DNA of 8,460 nt from an uncultured Gammaproteobacteria bacterium (lineage in GTDB: Bacteria > Pseudomonadota > Gammaproteobacteria > CAJQNE01). The DNA lies in the NCBI GenBank assembly GCA_905479545.1, contig CAJQNE010000075.1, positions 1 to 8,460 of the forward strand, written 5' to 3'. Position 1 is the first letter of the stretch. Every line of letters starts with the position of its first letter. Below, piece after piece: positions 1-5,871 of the stretch. Below the pieces are notes generated by a model, which made no database searches, was not told the DNA's origin, and saw only the letters and a program-made list of their open reading frames with translations. The translations under genes were made by a program, and so were the position numbers.

Positions 1-194
1 AGGCCGTCGGTAACGCCCATGGCGATGCAACGAACAATGCCGTCGCCCAGCTGCTGCTGAACTTCGACGGTCAGGCCGGCTTCGTCGACTTTAAGTGCTT
101 CAAAAATGGCCGGGATGCTATTGCGATCAAATTCAACGTCGAGTACGGCGCCAATGATCTGAACAATTTTGCCTTGCTTACTAGCTTCGCTCAT
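1..194 (-). CDS. atpD: ATP synthase F1 subunit beta, N-terminal part (cut by window edge)
   Basis: Beta carries the catalytic nucleotide sites of the F1 head (alpha3-beta3) at the inner face of the cytoplasmic membrane. Only the first 64 codons are in the window. The protein begins MSEASKQGKIVQIIGAVLDV and continues through DRNSIPAIFEAL to GIVRCIAMGVTDG, which is the N-terminal beta-barrel typical of bacterial beta subunits. The Walker A motif and catalytic residues lie outside the window. The ATG at 194-192 is preceded by AGAGG (complement of 204-208) at a 9-nt spacing, which supports the start. It follows atpG after 102 nt, the longest gap in this operon, and that gap contains an inverted repeat. 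Identification is secure from the conserved N-terminus and the operon position after atpG. Confidence 0.97.
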   Translation of the reverse strand, partial: MSEASKQGKIVQIIGAVLDVEFDRNSIPAIFEALKVDEAGLTVEVQQQLGDGIVRCIAMGVTDG

Positions 195-225
195 TATCTT
201 AAACCTCTAATTTTTCAGTAAGGGG

Positions 226-289
226 GCGAGGAGTTAGGGGTGAGGTGGAGAACAGCGTTACGCCTCACTCCTATCTCCTCCCTCCTCGC
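226..289. repeat. Long imperfect inverted repeat between atpG and atpD
   Basis: The left arm 226-245 (GCGAGGAG then TTAGGGGTGAGG) pairs with the right arm. The inner half pairs with 263-274 (CCTCACTCCTAT) at 11 of 12 positions, one of them a G-T wobble. The outer half pairs with 282-289 (CTCCTCGC) at 8 of 8. A 7-nt insertion, 275-281, makes a bulge. Inside the loop lies a small perfect dyad, GCGTTACGC at 255-263, whose last base overlaps the inner stem. In the atp transcript this would fold into a large stem-loop between the atpG stop and the atpD Shine-Dalgarno. No U-run follows it, so it does not look like a simple terminator. The GAGTGAGG-type arms resemble dispersed intergenic palindromes I recall from other marine gammaproteobacterial genomes; that comparison is from memory. 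Confidence 0.7.
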
Positions 290-296
290 TCATGTT

Positions 297-1157
297 CTAA
301 ACGGCGGCTGAACCAGCCACGATTTCTGAGAGTTCCTGGGTAATCGCTGCCTGACGAGCCTTGTTGTAAATCAGCTGCAGGTCGTCAATCAGGTCGCCGG
401 CGTTATCGGTAGCAGCCTTCATAGCCACCATTCGAGACGCCATTTCACAAGCGACGTTTTCAACGACGGCCTGATAAACCTGCGATTCCACATAGCGGCG
501 CAAAACGCCACCCAGCAATTCCTCAGGCTCCGGCTCGTACAGGTAATCCCAGTTTTGCGGCAAGCCTTCGGTTTCTACCTTGGCTACCGGCATTAACTGC
601 TGCACGGTTGGCGATTGCGTCATGGTGTTTTCGAAGGTGTTGTAAATCAGATACACCTTGTCCAGTTCACCCTCTTCGTAAGCATCCAACATTACCTTCA
701 CGCCACCGATCAGATCGTTGAGTTCGGGCTTGTCGCCTAAATCGGTGCTGGTTGCAACAACCTTGCCGCCGTGCCGTTTGAAAAACGCCACGCCTTTGTT
801 GCCGAATACGCTGTATTTAACGCCAGCACCAGCATCCTGAGCTTCCGAAATAGCCATGGTTGCTGCTTTGAACAAGTTAAGGTTCAAGCCACCGCAAAGG
901 CCACGGTCGGTGGTTACTACAATATAGCCAACGTTCTTAACTTCGCGTTCCGTCATAAACGGGTGCTGATAGTCAGAACTTGCTGCCGCCAGATGTCCGA
1001 TAACCTCACGCATTTGGGCCGCATAGGGCTTGGAAGCCGCCATCCGATCCTGAGCGCGGCGCATTTTACTGGCCGCGACCATTTCCATCGCTTTGGTGAT
1101 CTTCTGAGTGTTTTTAATACTCTTGATCTGTGTCCGTATCTCTTTGGCGCCTGCCAT
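297..1157 (-). CDS. atpG: ATP synthase F1 subunit gamma
   Basis: Gamma is the central rotor shaft that couples c-ring rotation to the catalytic changes in beta. The 286-residue length matches the family (E. coli 287). The N-terminal helix (residues 1-36, MAGAKEIRTQIKSIKNTQKI then TKAMEMVAASKM) and the C-terminal helix (about 233-286, including MVAMKAATDNAGDLIDDLQL, ending ITQELSEIVAGSAAV) form the antiparallel coiled coil inside alpha3-beta3. The middle holds the conserved VTTDRGLCGGLN segment of the Rossmann-like domain. The start ATG at 1157-1155 has a strong Shine-Dalgarno, AGGAG (complement of 1164-1168), spaced 6 nt. The stop is TAG. It lies 48 nt after atpA and just downstream of a strong hairpin at the atpA end. 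Nothing in the protein is unusual. Confidence 0.98.
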   Translation of the reverse strand: MAGAKEIRTQIKSIKNTQKITKAMEMVAASKMRRAQDRMAASKPYAAQMREVIGHLAAASSDYQHPFMTEREVKNVGYIVVTTDRGLCGGLNLNLFKAATMAISEAQDAGAGVKYSVFGNKGVAFFKRHGGKVVATSTDLGDKPELNDLIGGVKVMLDAYEEGELDKVYLIYNTFENTMTQSPTVQQLMPVAKVETEGLPQNWDYLYEPEPEELLGGVLRRYVESQVYQAVVENVACEMASRMVAMKAATDNAGDLIDDLQLIYNKARQAAITQELSEIVAGSAAV

Positions 1158-1191
1158 GAGCTACTCCTAAAGTCGTCGCTAGTCTATTTCG

Positions 1192-1220
1192 TCAACGTTC
1201 GCTTATTAAGCGAACGTTGA
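1192..1220 (-). promoter_or_regulatory. Perfect 13-bp stem-loop spanning the atpA stop codon
   Basis: Positions 1192-1204 (TCAACGTTCGCTT) are the exact reverse complement of 1208-1220 (AAGCGAACGTTGA), separated by 3 nt (ATT). The TAA stop of atpA (complement of 1206-1208) sits at the tip, and the last three sense codons (Thr-Phe-Ala) form most of one arm. In the transcript no U-tract follows, and atpG begins 35 nt beyond the stem, so a factor-independent terminator is unlikely. An mRNA-stabilising, processing or translation-coupling role between the alpha (three copies per complex) and gamma (one copy) cistrons is possible, but this is inference. Confidence 0.75.
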
Positions 1221-2744
1221 AGCGAAATCGCTCAGTGCTTTGTTGATCTTGTCGGCAATCTCGTCGTTGTACTTGCCGTTGTCACCGATCTCGTCGATTA
1301 ATGCAGAGTGCTGGCCTTTTACGTAGGCAAGCATTTGCTCTTCGTAATCACCAATCCGCTCAACCGGCACTGCATCCAGGAAGCCTTTTTCTGCTGCGAA
1401 CAGCACGAAGGTCATTTCCGGAACAGACTGTGGTGAGTACTGCTTCTGCTTCATCAACTCGGTAACACGTTGACCGTGCTCAAGCTGCTTGCGGGTTTGC
1501 TCGTCTAGGTCAGAAGCGAACTGAGCGAAAGCTGCCAGTTCACGGTACTGAGCCAGTGCCAAACGAATACCACCGCCGAGTTTCTTAATCGACTTGGTCT
1601 GCGCTGCACCACCTACACGAGATACCGAAATACCGGCGTTCATCGCAGGACGGATACCGGCGTTAAACAGGTCAGACTCAAGGAAAATCTGGCCGTCAGT
1701 AATCGAAATTACGTTGGTCGGTACGAACGCAGATACGTCACCAGCTTGGGTTTCAATGATTGGCAGCGCGGTTAAAGAACCGGTCTGGCCTTTCACTTCG
1801 CCGTTGGTACGCTTTTCAACTTCGTCAGCGTTAATACGTGCAGCACGCTCAAGCAGACGAGAGTGGAGGTAGAAAACATCACCAGGATAAGCTTCACGAC
1901 CGGGCGGACGACGTAGCAGCAGTGATACCTGACGGTAAGCTACAGCCTGCTTGGAAAGGTCATCGTATACGATCAGTGCGTCTTCACCGCGGTCGCGGTA
2001 GTACTCGCCCATCGCACAACCTGAGTAAGGCGCAATGTACTGCAGCGCTGCTGACTCAGAAGCTGCCGCAGCAACAACGATGGTGTTTTCCAGTGCGCCG
2101 TGCTCTTCGAGCTTGCGTACTACGTTCGAGATCGACGATGCTTTCTGGCCGATAGCGACGTAAATACACTTAACGCCGGTGTTCTTCTGGTTAATGATCG
2201 CGTCAATAGCAACGGCGGTCTTACCGGTCTGGCGGTCACCAATGATCAGCTCGCGCTGGCCACGGCCAATTGGCACCATCGCATCAACCGCTTTCAAACC
2301 GGTTTGAACCGGCTCGTCTACTGATTTACGCGCCATTACACCCGGAGCAACCGACTCAATTGGCGAAGAGGCCTTGGCGTTAACCGGGCCTTTACCGTCA
2401 ATCGGGTTACCCAGTGAGTCAACAACGCGACCCATCAGCTCAGGGCCAACCGGCACTTCAAGAATACGACCGGTACATTTCACCGTATCGCCTTCGCGAA
2501 TGGTGGTGTAGTTACCGAGTATTACCGCACCTACTGAGTCACGCTCGAGGTTAAGCGCCAGGCCGAACAAGTCGCCCGGGAACTCAAGCATCTCACCCAG
2601 CTGGGCATCAGCCAAGCCGTGTACGCGGGCGATACCGTCGCTAATACTAACTACGGTACCTTCGTTGCGTGCTTCAGCGGCGCCTTCGAACTTGTCGATG
2701 CGCTGCTTGATCAGCTCGCTAATTTCTGATGGATTCAATTGCAT
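1206..2744 (-). CDS. atpA: ATP synthase F1 subunit alpha
   Basis: Alpha alternates with beta in the F1 head, binds non-catalytic nucleotide and supplies the arginine finger to the beta catalytic site. It has 512 residues (E. coli 513). The N-terminal barrel starts MQLNPSEISELIKQRIDKFE. The Walker A motif GDRQTGKT is at residues 169-176, the Walker B region (ALIVYDD) at about 256-262, and the alpha signature PAMNAGISVSRVGGAAQ at about 366-382 has its arginine at 376, the same number as the E. coli catalytic arginine. The C-terminal helical domain ends with YNDEIADKINKALSDFASTF then Ala. The ATG at 2744 follows a modest Shine-Dalgarno (AAGGGTG). The 45-nt gap to atpH and the order atpH-atpA-atpG are standard. 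The stop codon is embedded in a strong hairpin. Confidence 0.99.
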   Translation of the reverse strand: MQLNPSEISELIKQRIDKFEGAAEARNEGTVVSISDGIARVHGLADAQLGEMLEFPGDLFGLALNLERDSVGAVILGNYTTIREGDTVKCTGRILEVPVGPELMGRVVDSLGNPIDGKGPVNAKASSPIESVAPGVMARKSVDEPVQTGLKAVDAMVPIGRGQRELIIGDRQTGKTAVAIDAIINQKNTGVKCIYVAIGQKASSISNVVRKLEEHGALENTIVVAAAASESAALQYIAPYSGCAMGEYYRDRGEDALIVYDDLSKQAVAYRQVSLLLRRPPGREAYPGDVFYLHSRLLERAARINADEVEKRTNGEVKGQTGSLTALPIIETQAGDVSAFVPTNVISITDGQIFLESDLFNAGIRPAMNAGISVSRVGGAAQTKSIKKLGGGIRLALAQYRELAAFAQFASDLDEQTRKQLEHGQRVTELMKQKQYSPQSVPEMTFVLFAAEKGFLDAVPVERIGDYEEQMLAYVKGQHSALIDEIGDNGKYNDEIADKINKALSDFASTFA

Positions 2745-2747
2745 TTG

Positions 2748-2761
2748 AACACCCTTGTGTT
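2748..2761 (-). promoter_or_regulatory. atpA ribosome binding site displayed in a small hairpin loop
   Basis: In the transcript the leader before atpA reads AACAC-AAGG-GTGTT, a perfect 5-bp stem with the AAGG of the Shine-Dalgarno as its tetraloop. The stem ends 3 nt before the ATG. A short AT-rich stem of this kind may keep the ribosome binding site exposed or modestly tune initiation. The pairing is directly visible; a regulatory effect is only inferred, and 5-bp stems occur by chance. Confidence 0.4.
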
Positions 2762-2789
2762 TAGTGCCTTGATTTGAAGCTGGCGGCGT

Positions 2790-3341
2790 TTAGCCGTGTG
2801 CCAGCGACGAACTCAGGCGTGCTAATTTGGTTTTTACCGTACCGTCGATCACGAGATCGCCAGCCTGAATTAAAGCGCCACCCAGCAGCGACTCGTCGAC
2901 CACCACGCTCAGCTTCACGTCGCGACCCAACTTCTTCTCAAGGCCTTGGCGAACCGCCTCAACCTGAGCATCAGTGGGTTGCGTCGCCGAACGCATTACT
3001 GCATCCACCGAGTTTTCCGCTTCGTTGCGCAGCACTTCAAACTGCGCCGCGATATCGGCAATTAAGCCAAGGCGACGATTCTCTGCGAGCAGGTTTACAA
3101 AGTTACCGACCTTGTCGCCGGCAGAGCTTGCACCCAACTGACCAACAACATCGTTAACCGAGCTAGCCAACTCAGTAGCAGTGAGCTGCGGGCTATTAAG
3201 CAAACCAGCGATTGCCGGATTCGAAACAACAGCAGTGATTTTACCCAGTGCGTCGCTCCAACCGGCAAAGTCGCCTGCTTGCTGCGCCAGACCGAATACG
3301 GCTTTTGCGTAGGGACGTGCCAACGTAGTCGCTTCAGCCAT
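2790..3341 (-). CDS. atpH: ATP synthase F1 subunit delta
   Basis: Delta joins the top of the F1 head to the peripheral stalk made by the b dimer. The protein has 183 residues (E. coli 177). Residues 1-110 look like the N-terminal helical bundle (MAEATTLARPYAKAVFGLA at the start, then FVNLLAENRRLGLI at 81-94). The conserved C-terminal segment runs from about 140, RDVKLSVVVDESLLGGALIQ then AGDLVIDGTVKTKLARL, which is the delta signature region. The ATG at 3341 is only 2 nt after the atpF stop, so the Shine-Dalgarno-like GGGTAAGG lies inside the end of atpF and translation is probably coupled. The stop codon lies in the loop of a weak 4-bp stem (CGGC 2784-2787 with GCCG 2793-2796). Confidence 0.97.
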   Translation of the reverse strand: MAEATTLARPYAKAVFGLAQQAGDFAGWSDALGKITAVVSNPAIAGLLNSPQLTATELASSVNDVVGQLGASSAGDKVGNFVNLLAENRRLGLIADIAAQFEVLRNEAENSVDAVMRSATQPTDAQVEAVRQGLEKKLGRDVKLSVVVDESLLGGALIQAGDLVIDGTVKTKLARLSSSLAHG

Positions 3342-3343
3342 GG

Positions 3344-3823
3344 TTATGCCTTACCCAGGTCAGCGGCCAAATCGTCCAGCAGGCTCGCATGGGTGTCAGC
3401 GTTAATTTCTCTATTGAGAATTTTGCTGGCACCAAGGGTAGCCAAACCGGCTAATTCGCCACGAAGCTTCTCGCGAGCTGAAGCTTGCTCTTGCTCAATC
3501 TGAGCCTGAGCCTGAGTCAATACGCGCTGACCTTCGACTTCGGCATCGCCTTTCTTCTGAGCGATAATTTCGTCGCCGCGCTTGGTAGCCGCCGCAACAA
3601 TATCAGCCGCTTCAGTGCGAGCTTCTTTTAAGGCCACTTCGGCATCCGCTTTAGCAGCTTCCAGATCGTGGCTGGCACGCTCGGCAGCGGCCAAACCGTC
3701 AGCAATTTTCTTCTGACGTTCTTGCATGGCCACGGTTAGTGGTGGCCATACAAATTTCATCGTGAACCAAACGAGTACCGCAAAGGTAATCATTTGGCCA
3801 ATCAGTGTGAGACCGATATTCAC
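3344..3823 (-). CDS. atpF: ATP synthase Fo subunit b (GTG start)
   Basis: Two b subunits form the peripheral stalk that holds F1 against the membrane part. The protein has 159 residues (E. coli 156). It begins MNIGLTLIGQMITFAVLVWF, with one membrane segment at about residues 5-27 that ends at the conserved VWPPL, and then a long charged alanine-rich coiled coil at about 32-140 (ERQKKIADGLAAAERA and onward). The first codon is GTG (complement of 3821-3823). It is supported by a strong Shine-Dalgarno, GGAGGA (complement of 3832-3837), at an 8-nt spacing, and by the N-terminus aligning with the family. It lies 81 nt after atpE and 2 nt before atpH. Confidence 0.97.
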   Translation of the reverse strand: MNIGLTLIGQMITFAVLVWFTMKFVWPPLTVAMQERQKKIADGLAAAERASHDLEAAKADAEVALKEARTEAADIVAAATKRGDEIIAQKKGDAEVEGQRVLTQAQAQIEQEQASAREKLRGELAGLATLGASKILNREINADTHASLLDDLAADLGKA

Positions 3824-3831
3824 AGACTCTT

Positions 3832-3837
3832 TCCTCC
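3832..3837 (-). promoter_or_regulatory. Strong Shine-Dalgarno that fixes the atpF GTG start
   Basis: The transcript carries GGAGGA 8 nt before the GTG codon of atpF. It is among the best ribosome binding sites in the operon and may compensate for the non-ATG start. It makes the GTG the preferred start over later ATG codons, the first of which falls inside the membrane helix. Confidence 0.75.
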
Positions 3838-3892
3838 GGCTTGGCTAGTTACCACAGGGGCTACCAGCAAAATAGTAAAAGGCGAACAGTAT

Positions 3893-3908
3893 CTAAGCGT
3901 GAGCTTAG
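3893..3908 (-). promoter_or_regulatory. Stem-loop overlapping the atpE stop codon
   Basis: CTAAGC (3893-3898) and GCTTAG (3903-3908) form a perfect 6-bp inverted repeat with a 4-nt loop. In the transcript the 5' arm contains the TAA stop of atpE. The element sits at the start of the 81-nt gap before atpF, with no U-run after it. A role in setting c-subunit output (many copies per complex) relative to atpF is possible but not shown. Confidence 0.5.
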
Positions 3909-4186
3909 CTACCTACAGCAGCCTTCAACGGAGCCAGGAAGGGGTTAGCGAAGGTGAAGAACAGCGCCATACCAACACCGATCATCGCGATAGCGTCAAC
4001 CAGACCAGCAACCAGGAACATACGAGCTAGCAGCATTGGAGCTAGTTCAGGCTGGCGTGCAGCAGCTTCCAGGAACTTGCCACCCAGGCCACCCAGGCCA
4101 ATAGCGGTACCCAGTGCGCCCAAGCCAATCAGCAGGCCTACAGCAATGGCGGTCATACCTTGTACGGAAGCGATCTCAGCAATCAT
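3905..4186 (-). CDS. atpE: ATP synthase Fo subunit c
   Basis: Subunit c forms the membrane rotor ring; each copy carries one proton during rotation. The protein has 93 residues, longer than the E. coli 79, with about ten extra residues at each end. Helix 1 is at about 11-38 with a glycine-rich packing motif (GLGALGTAIGLGGLGG). The polar loop has ARQPE (43-47). Helix 2 is at about 52-80 with the essential acid at Asp64 in GLVDAIAMIGVG. An aspartate here without an obvious sodium-ligand set suggests proton coupling (inference). The ATG at 4186 has AGGAG (complement of 4194-4198) spaced 7 nt, so the long form is preferred over the internal Met11. The last helix ends FFTFANPFLAPLKAAVGS. Confidence 0.97.
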   Translation of the reverse strand: MIAEIASVQGMTAIAVGLLIGLGALGTAIGLGGLGGKFLEAAARQPELAPMLLARMFLVAGLVDAIAMIGVGMALFFTFANPFLAPLKAAVGS

Positions 4187-4283
4187 GGTGTTTCTCCTAA
4201 ATGAAACGTTTTTAAACGAAAAGATTAAACAAAGTGTAAAGGGGTAAAACTAATTTTCTAAACAGTCACAAACCAATCAGAAC

Positions 4284-5075
4284 TTAGTGTTCGTCATGCT
4301 CATGCGCCATCGCGAGATAAACCACGGTGAGCATCATGAAAATAAATGCCTGCAGGGTAATAATAAGAATGTGGAAAATAGCCCAGGGACCACCCAACAA
4401 CCACTGCAGGAACCACGGCAGTAGAGCGATCAGAATAAAGATAAGCTCGCCAGCGTACATGTTACCGAACAGACGCAGCGCCAGTGATACCGGCTTGGCG
4501 ATGAACTCAACCAGATTAAGCAGCAGGTTTGCAGGGAACAGTTTGTAGCCAAATGGGTGGCCCAACCACTCCTTCAGGTAGCCACCGCCGCCTTTAATCT
4601 TGATGCTGTAATAAACCACTAACACCATCACGCCCAGCGAGAAACCGAAGGTAATGTTCACATCGGTCGACGGCACTACCTTGAGATAATTAATGCCAAC
4701 AAAGCTGGCCAACCACGGCAGTAGATCAACCGGCACCAAATCCATGGCGTTCATCAGGAAGATCCAACAGAAAATCGTCATCGCCAATGGTGCGACCACT
4801 TTATTCACGTAAGGGAAAGCTTCTTTTACTGAACCATCAACAAACTCGTAAATCATCTCTACGAAGTTCTGCAGGCCGCCGGGGACATCAGAGGTAGCGC
4901 GTTTAGCGACATAGCTCATAACGCCAATAAATAGCAGACCCAAAGCAATCGAAAAGAACATGCTATCGATATGCAGCGAGAAGAACCCATCACCAACTTT
5001 AAGGTTGGTAAGGTGGTGAACGATGTATTCACCCTGAGCGGCTGCGCCGTCTGCTGCTGGTTCTGCTGAAGCCAT
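4284..5075 (-). CDS. atpB: ATP synthase Fo subunit a
   Basis: Subunit a is the stator membrane protein with the two proton half-channels next to the c ring. It has 263 residues (E. coli 271) and several hydrophobic segments. The essential arginine is Arg201 in SLALRLFGNMYAGEL, equivalent to E. coli Arg210, followed by Glu210 in the same motif (E. coli Glu219). The last helices carry IFHILIITLQAFIFM with His235 and Gln242, matching the polar residues of the E. coli proton path. The N-terminal tail is alanine-rich, then GEYIVHHLTNLKVGDGFF. The ATG at 5075 has only a weak Shine-Dalgarno (GGGA, about 9 nt upstream). The C-terminus ends in a His/Asp/Glu cluster. It is 71 nt from atpI and 97 nt from atpE. 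Confidence 0.98.
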   Translation of the reverse strand: MASAEPAADGAAAQGEYIVHHLTNLKVGDGFFSLHIDSMFFSIALGLLFIGVMSYVAKRATSDVPGGLQNFVEMIYEFVDGSVKEAFPYVNKVVAPLAMTIFCWIFLMNAMDLVPVDLLPWLASFVGINYLKVVPSTDVNITFGFSLGVMVLVVYYSIKIKGGGGYLKEWLGHPFGYKLFPANLLLNLVEFIAKPVSLALRLFGNMYAGELIFILIALLPWFLQWLLGGPWAIFHILIITLQAFIFMMLTVVYLAMAHEHDEH

Positions 5076-5137
5076 TCGTATCTATCCCAAAAGCTAAAAT
5101 TTGTATTTATCACTCAACACTTATGCTGAGCTCCCGT

Positions 5138-5158
5138 CCCTGGCATTTATTGCCGGGG
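5138..5158 (-). promoter_or_regulatory. Stem-loop with the atpI stop codon in its loop
   Basis: CCCTGGCA (5138-5145) and TGCCGGGG (5151-5158) pair at 7 of 8 positions around a 5-nt loop. In the RNA the odd pair is C-A. The TAA stop of atpI (complement of 5147-5149) lies within the loop. The GC-rich stem is followed by no U-run, and atpB starts about 60 nt further on. It could attenuate or stabilise the message between atpI, which is usually made in low amounts, and the structural genes; that is inference. Confidence 0.5.
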
Positions 5159-5524
5159 CGTAAAATCGCGCGAGTCGCTGCGTAACATTGCGAACCGGGT
5201 GGAAAGCAGTGCTACAGCCATGGTGGCGAGTAGCGGCACTGCCTGTGCCGGAAACAATGTAAAAGCCGTAGCCAGCGCCGCTATAACTAGCGCGAATTTA
5301 AAAAACTCGCCTTTCAGCAACGCCCAAAATGATGCTTCAGGTGAGCGACCAGGCCCACCCTTAAATGTAACTACCGCACTTAGCGCAGTCGCCAGCATGG
5401 CTATTACGCCACCACCGAAGGCTGCCAACATGCCCTGCCAATTCAGCAAAACCAGTGAGAGCAACGCTCCTAGCAGGGCCACGATTAACTGTATTTTCAA
5501 CAGCTTAAATACTATTGCAGGCAT
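5147..5524 (-). CDS. atpI: ATP synthase protein I (AtpI), assembly-related membrane protein
   Basis: AtpI is the first gene of many bacterial atp operons. It is a small membrane protein linked to c-ring assembly and Mg2+ handling, not a structural subunit. From the ATG at 5524 it is 125 residues, close to E. coli AtpI (126), with about four hydrophobic segments and the GEFFKFALV stretch that matches the conserved GE..K region of the family. An in-frame TTG at 5536-5534 would add four residues (MRVL). I prefer the ATG because the predicted transcription start near 5553 then leaves a leader of about 28 nt; the TTG would leave about 16 nt. Neither start has a strong Shine-Dalgarno (GCGAG for ATG, GGGG for TTG). 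The frame is closed by a stop at 5546. AtpI is poorly conserved, so the call rests on fold pattern and operon position. Confidence 0.88.
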   Translation of the reverse strand: MPAIVFKLLKIQLIVALLGALLSLVLLNWQGMLAAFGGGVIAMLATALSAVVTFKGGPGRSPEASFWALLKGEFFKFALVIAALATAFTLFPAQAVPLLATMAVALLSTRFAMLRSDSRDFTPRQ

Positions 5525-5559
5525 TAAGACTCGCAACCGACCCCGTTAAAGCGGCGCGC

Positions 5560-5588
5560 AGTATACGTATTCCGGGCTGTTATTTCAA
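5560..5588 (-). promoter_or_regulatory. Predicted sigma-70-type promoter of the atp operon
   Basis: On the minus strand TTGAAA (complement of 5583-5588; 5 of 6 to consensus) is followed by exactly 17 nt and then TATACT (complement of 5560-5565; 5 of 6). The predicted transcription start is near 5553, about 28 nt before the atpI ATG. Spacing and both hexamers are close to ideal, fitting a highly expressed housekeeping operon. A 15-bp palindrome lies just upstream, centred at about -59. Confidence 0.75.
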
Positions 5589-5604
5589 TGTATTAAGATG
5601 ATTA

Positions 5605-5619
5605 TTGTGCGACGCACAA
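5605..5619. promoter_or_regulatory. 15-bp perfect palindrome upstream of the atp promoter (candidate operator)
   Basis: TTGTGCG-A-CGCACAA is a perfect 7-bp inverted repeat around one base. It is centred at 5612, about 59 bp upstream of the predicted atp start, a position typical of activators that contact RNA polymerase from upstream. It could also act on the divergent adenosyltransferase gene. It does not fit the CRP/FNR half-site spacing. The cognate regulator is unknown. Confidence 0.45.
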
Positions 5620-5871
5620 CCAGATTGCTGGACAAACAAACTAGCACGGCGAAAAATCTACTTAGCAACACGCCCCAACGGCTTAACCCACATTAAAAAC
5701 ACCTGAATTTTGCGCTGCGCGGGCGCTTATTTAGGGCACCACACCCAAAATCCAATGCTTGAGACGTCGGGAATCGCACTTGCGTTAACTGACTGGCAGA
5801 ATGGCGAATAACACCTGGCTAGCGTAATACCCTCATTAAACTATCGTCTTTCACACCGAACAGGATTCCCA

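Larger units (their letters stand above)
5537..5871. other. Divergent intergenic region between atpI and the adenosyltransferase gene
   Basis: This 335-nt stretch has no convincing gene. The atpI-proximal third holds the predicted atp promoter (5560-5588) and a 15-bp palindrome (5605-5619). The remainder, about 5620-5871, should contain the promoter of the plus-strand adenosyltransferase gene, but I could not find a good -35/-10 pair there. AGGA at 5862-5865 is the Shine-Dalgarno for that gene. GCGCTGCGC in the 5712-5720 area is a short dyad of unclear meaning. No cobalamin riboswitch core is visible upstream of the adenosyltransferase. Confidence 0.6.

Noticed and set aside
771..2324. Several open frames on the plus strand opposite atpG and atpA (for example 771-1220, 1838-2155)
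   Set aside because: They lie antisense to unmistakable conserved genes, have no family resemblance and no ribosome binding site worth noting.
3905..4186. Sodium-coupled c ring
   Set aside because: The ion-binding residue is Asp64 in an E. coli-like context, and I see no glutamine and glutamate/serine ligand pattern of sodium c subunits.
5605..5619. CRP or FNR binding site
   Set aside because: TGTG and CACA are present but are separated by 5 nt, not the 8 nt of a CRP site, and the FNR half-site TTGAT is absent.
5790..5812. Sigma-54 promoter (TGGCAG near the adenosyltransferase gene)
   Set aside because: The GC of the -12 element is not at the required spacing from the GG of the -24 element.
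5620..5871. Cobalamin riboswitch upstream of the adenosyltransferase
   Set aside because: No B12-box-like core or long structured leader could be found.
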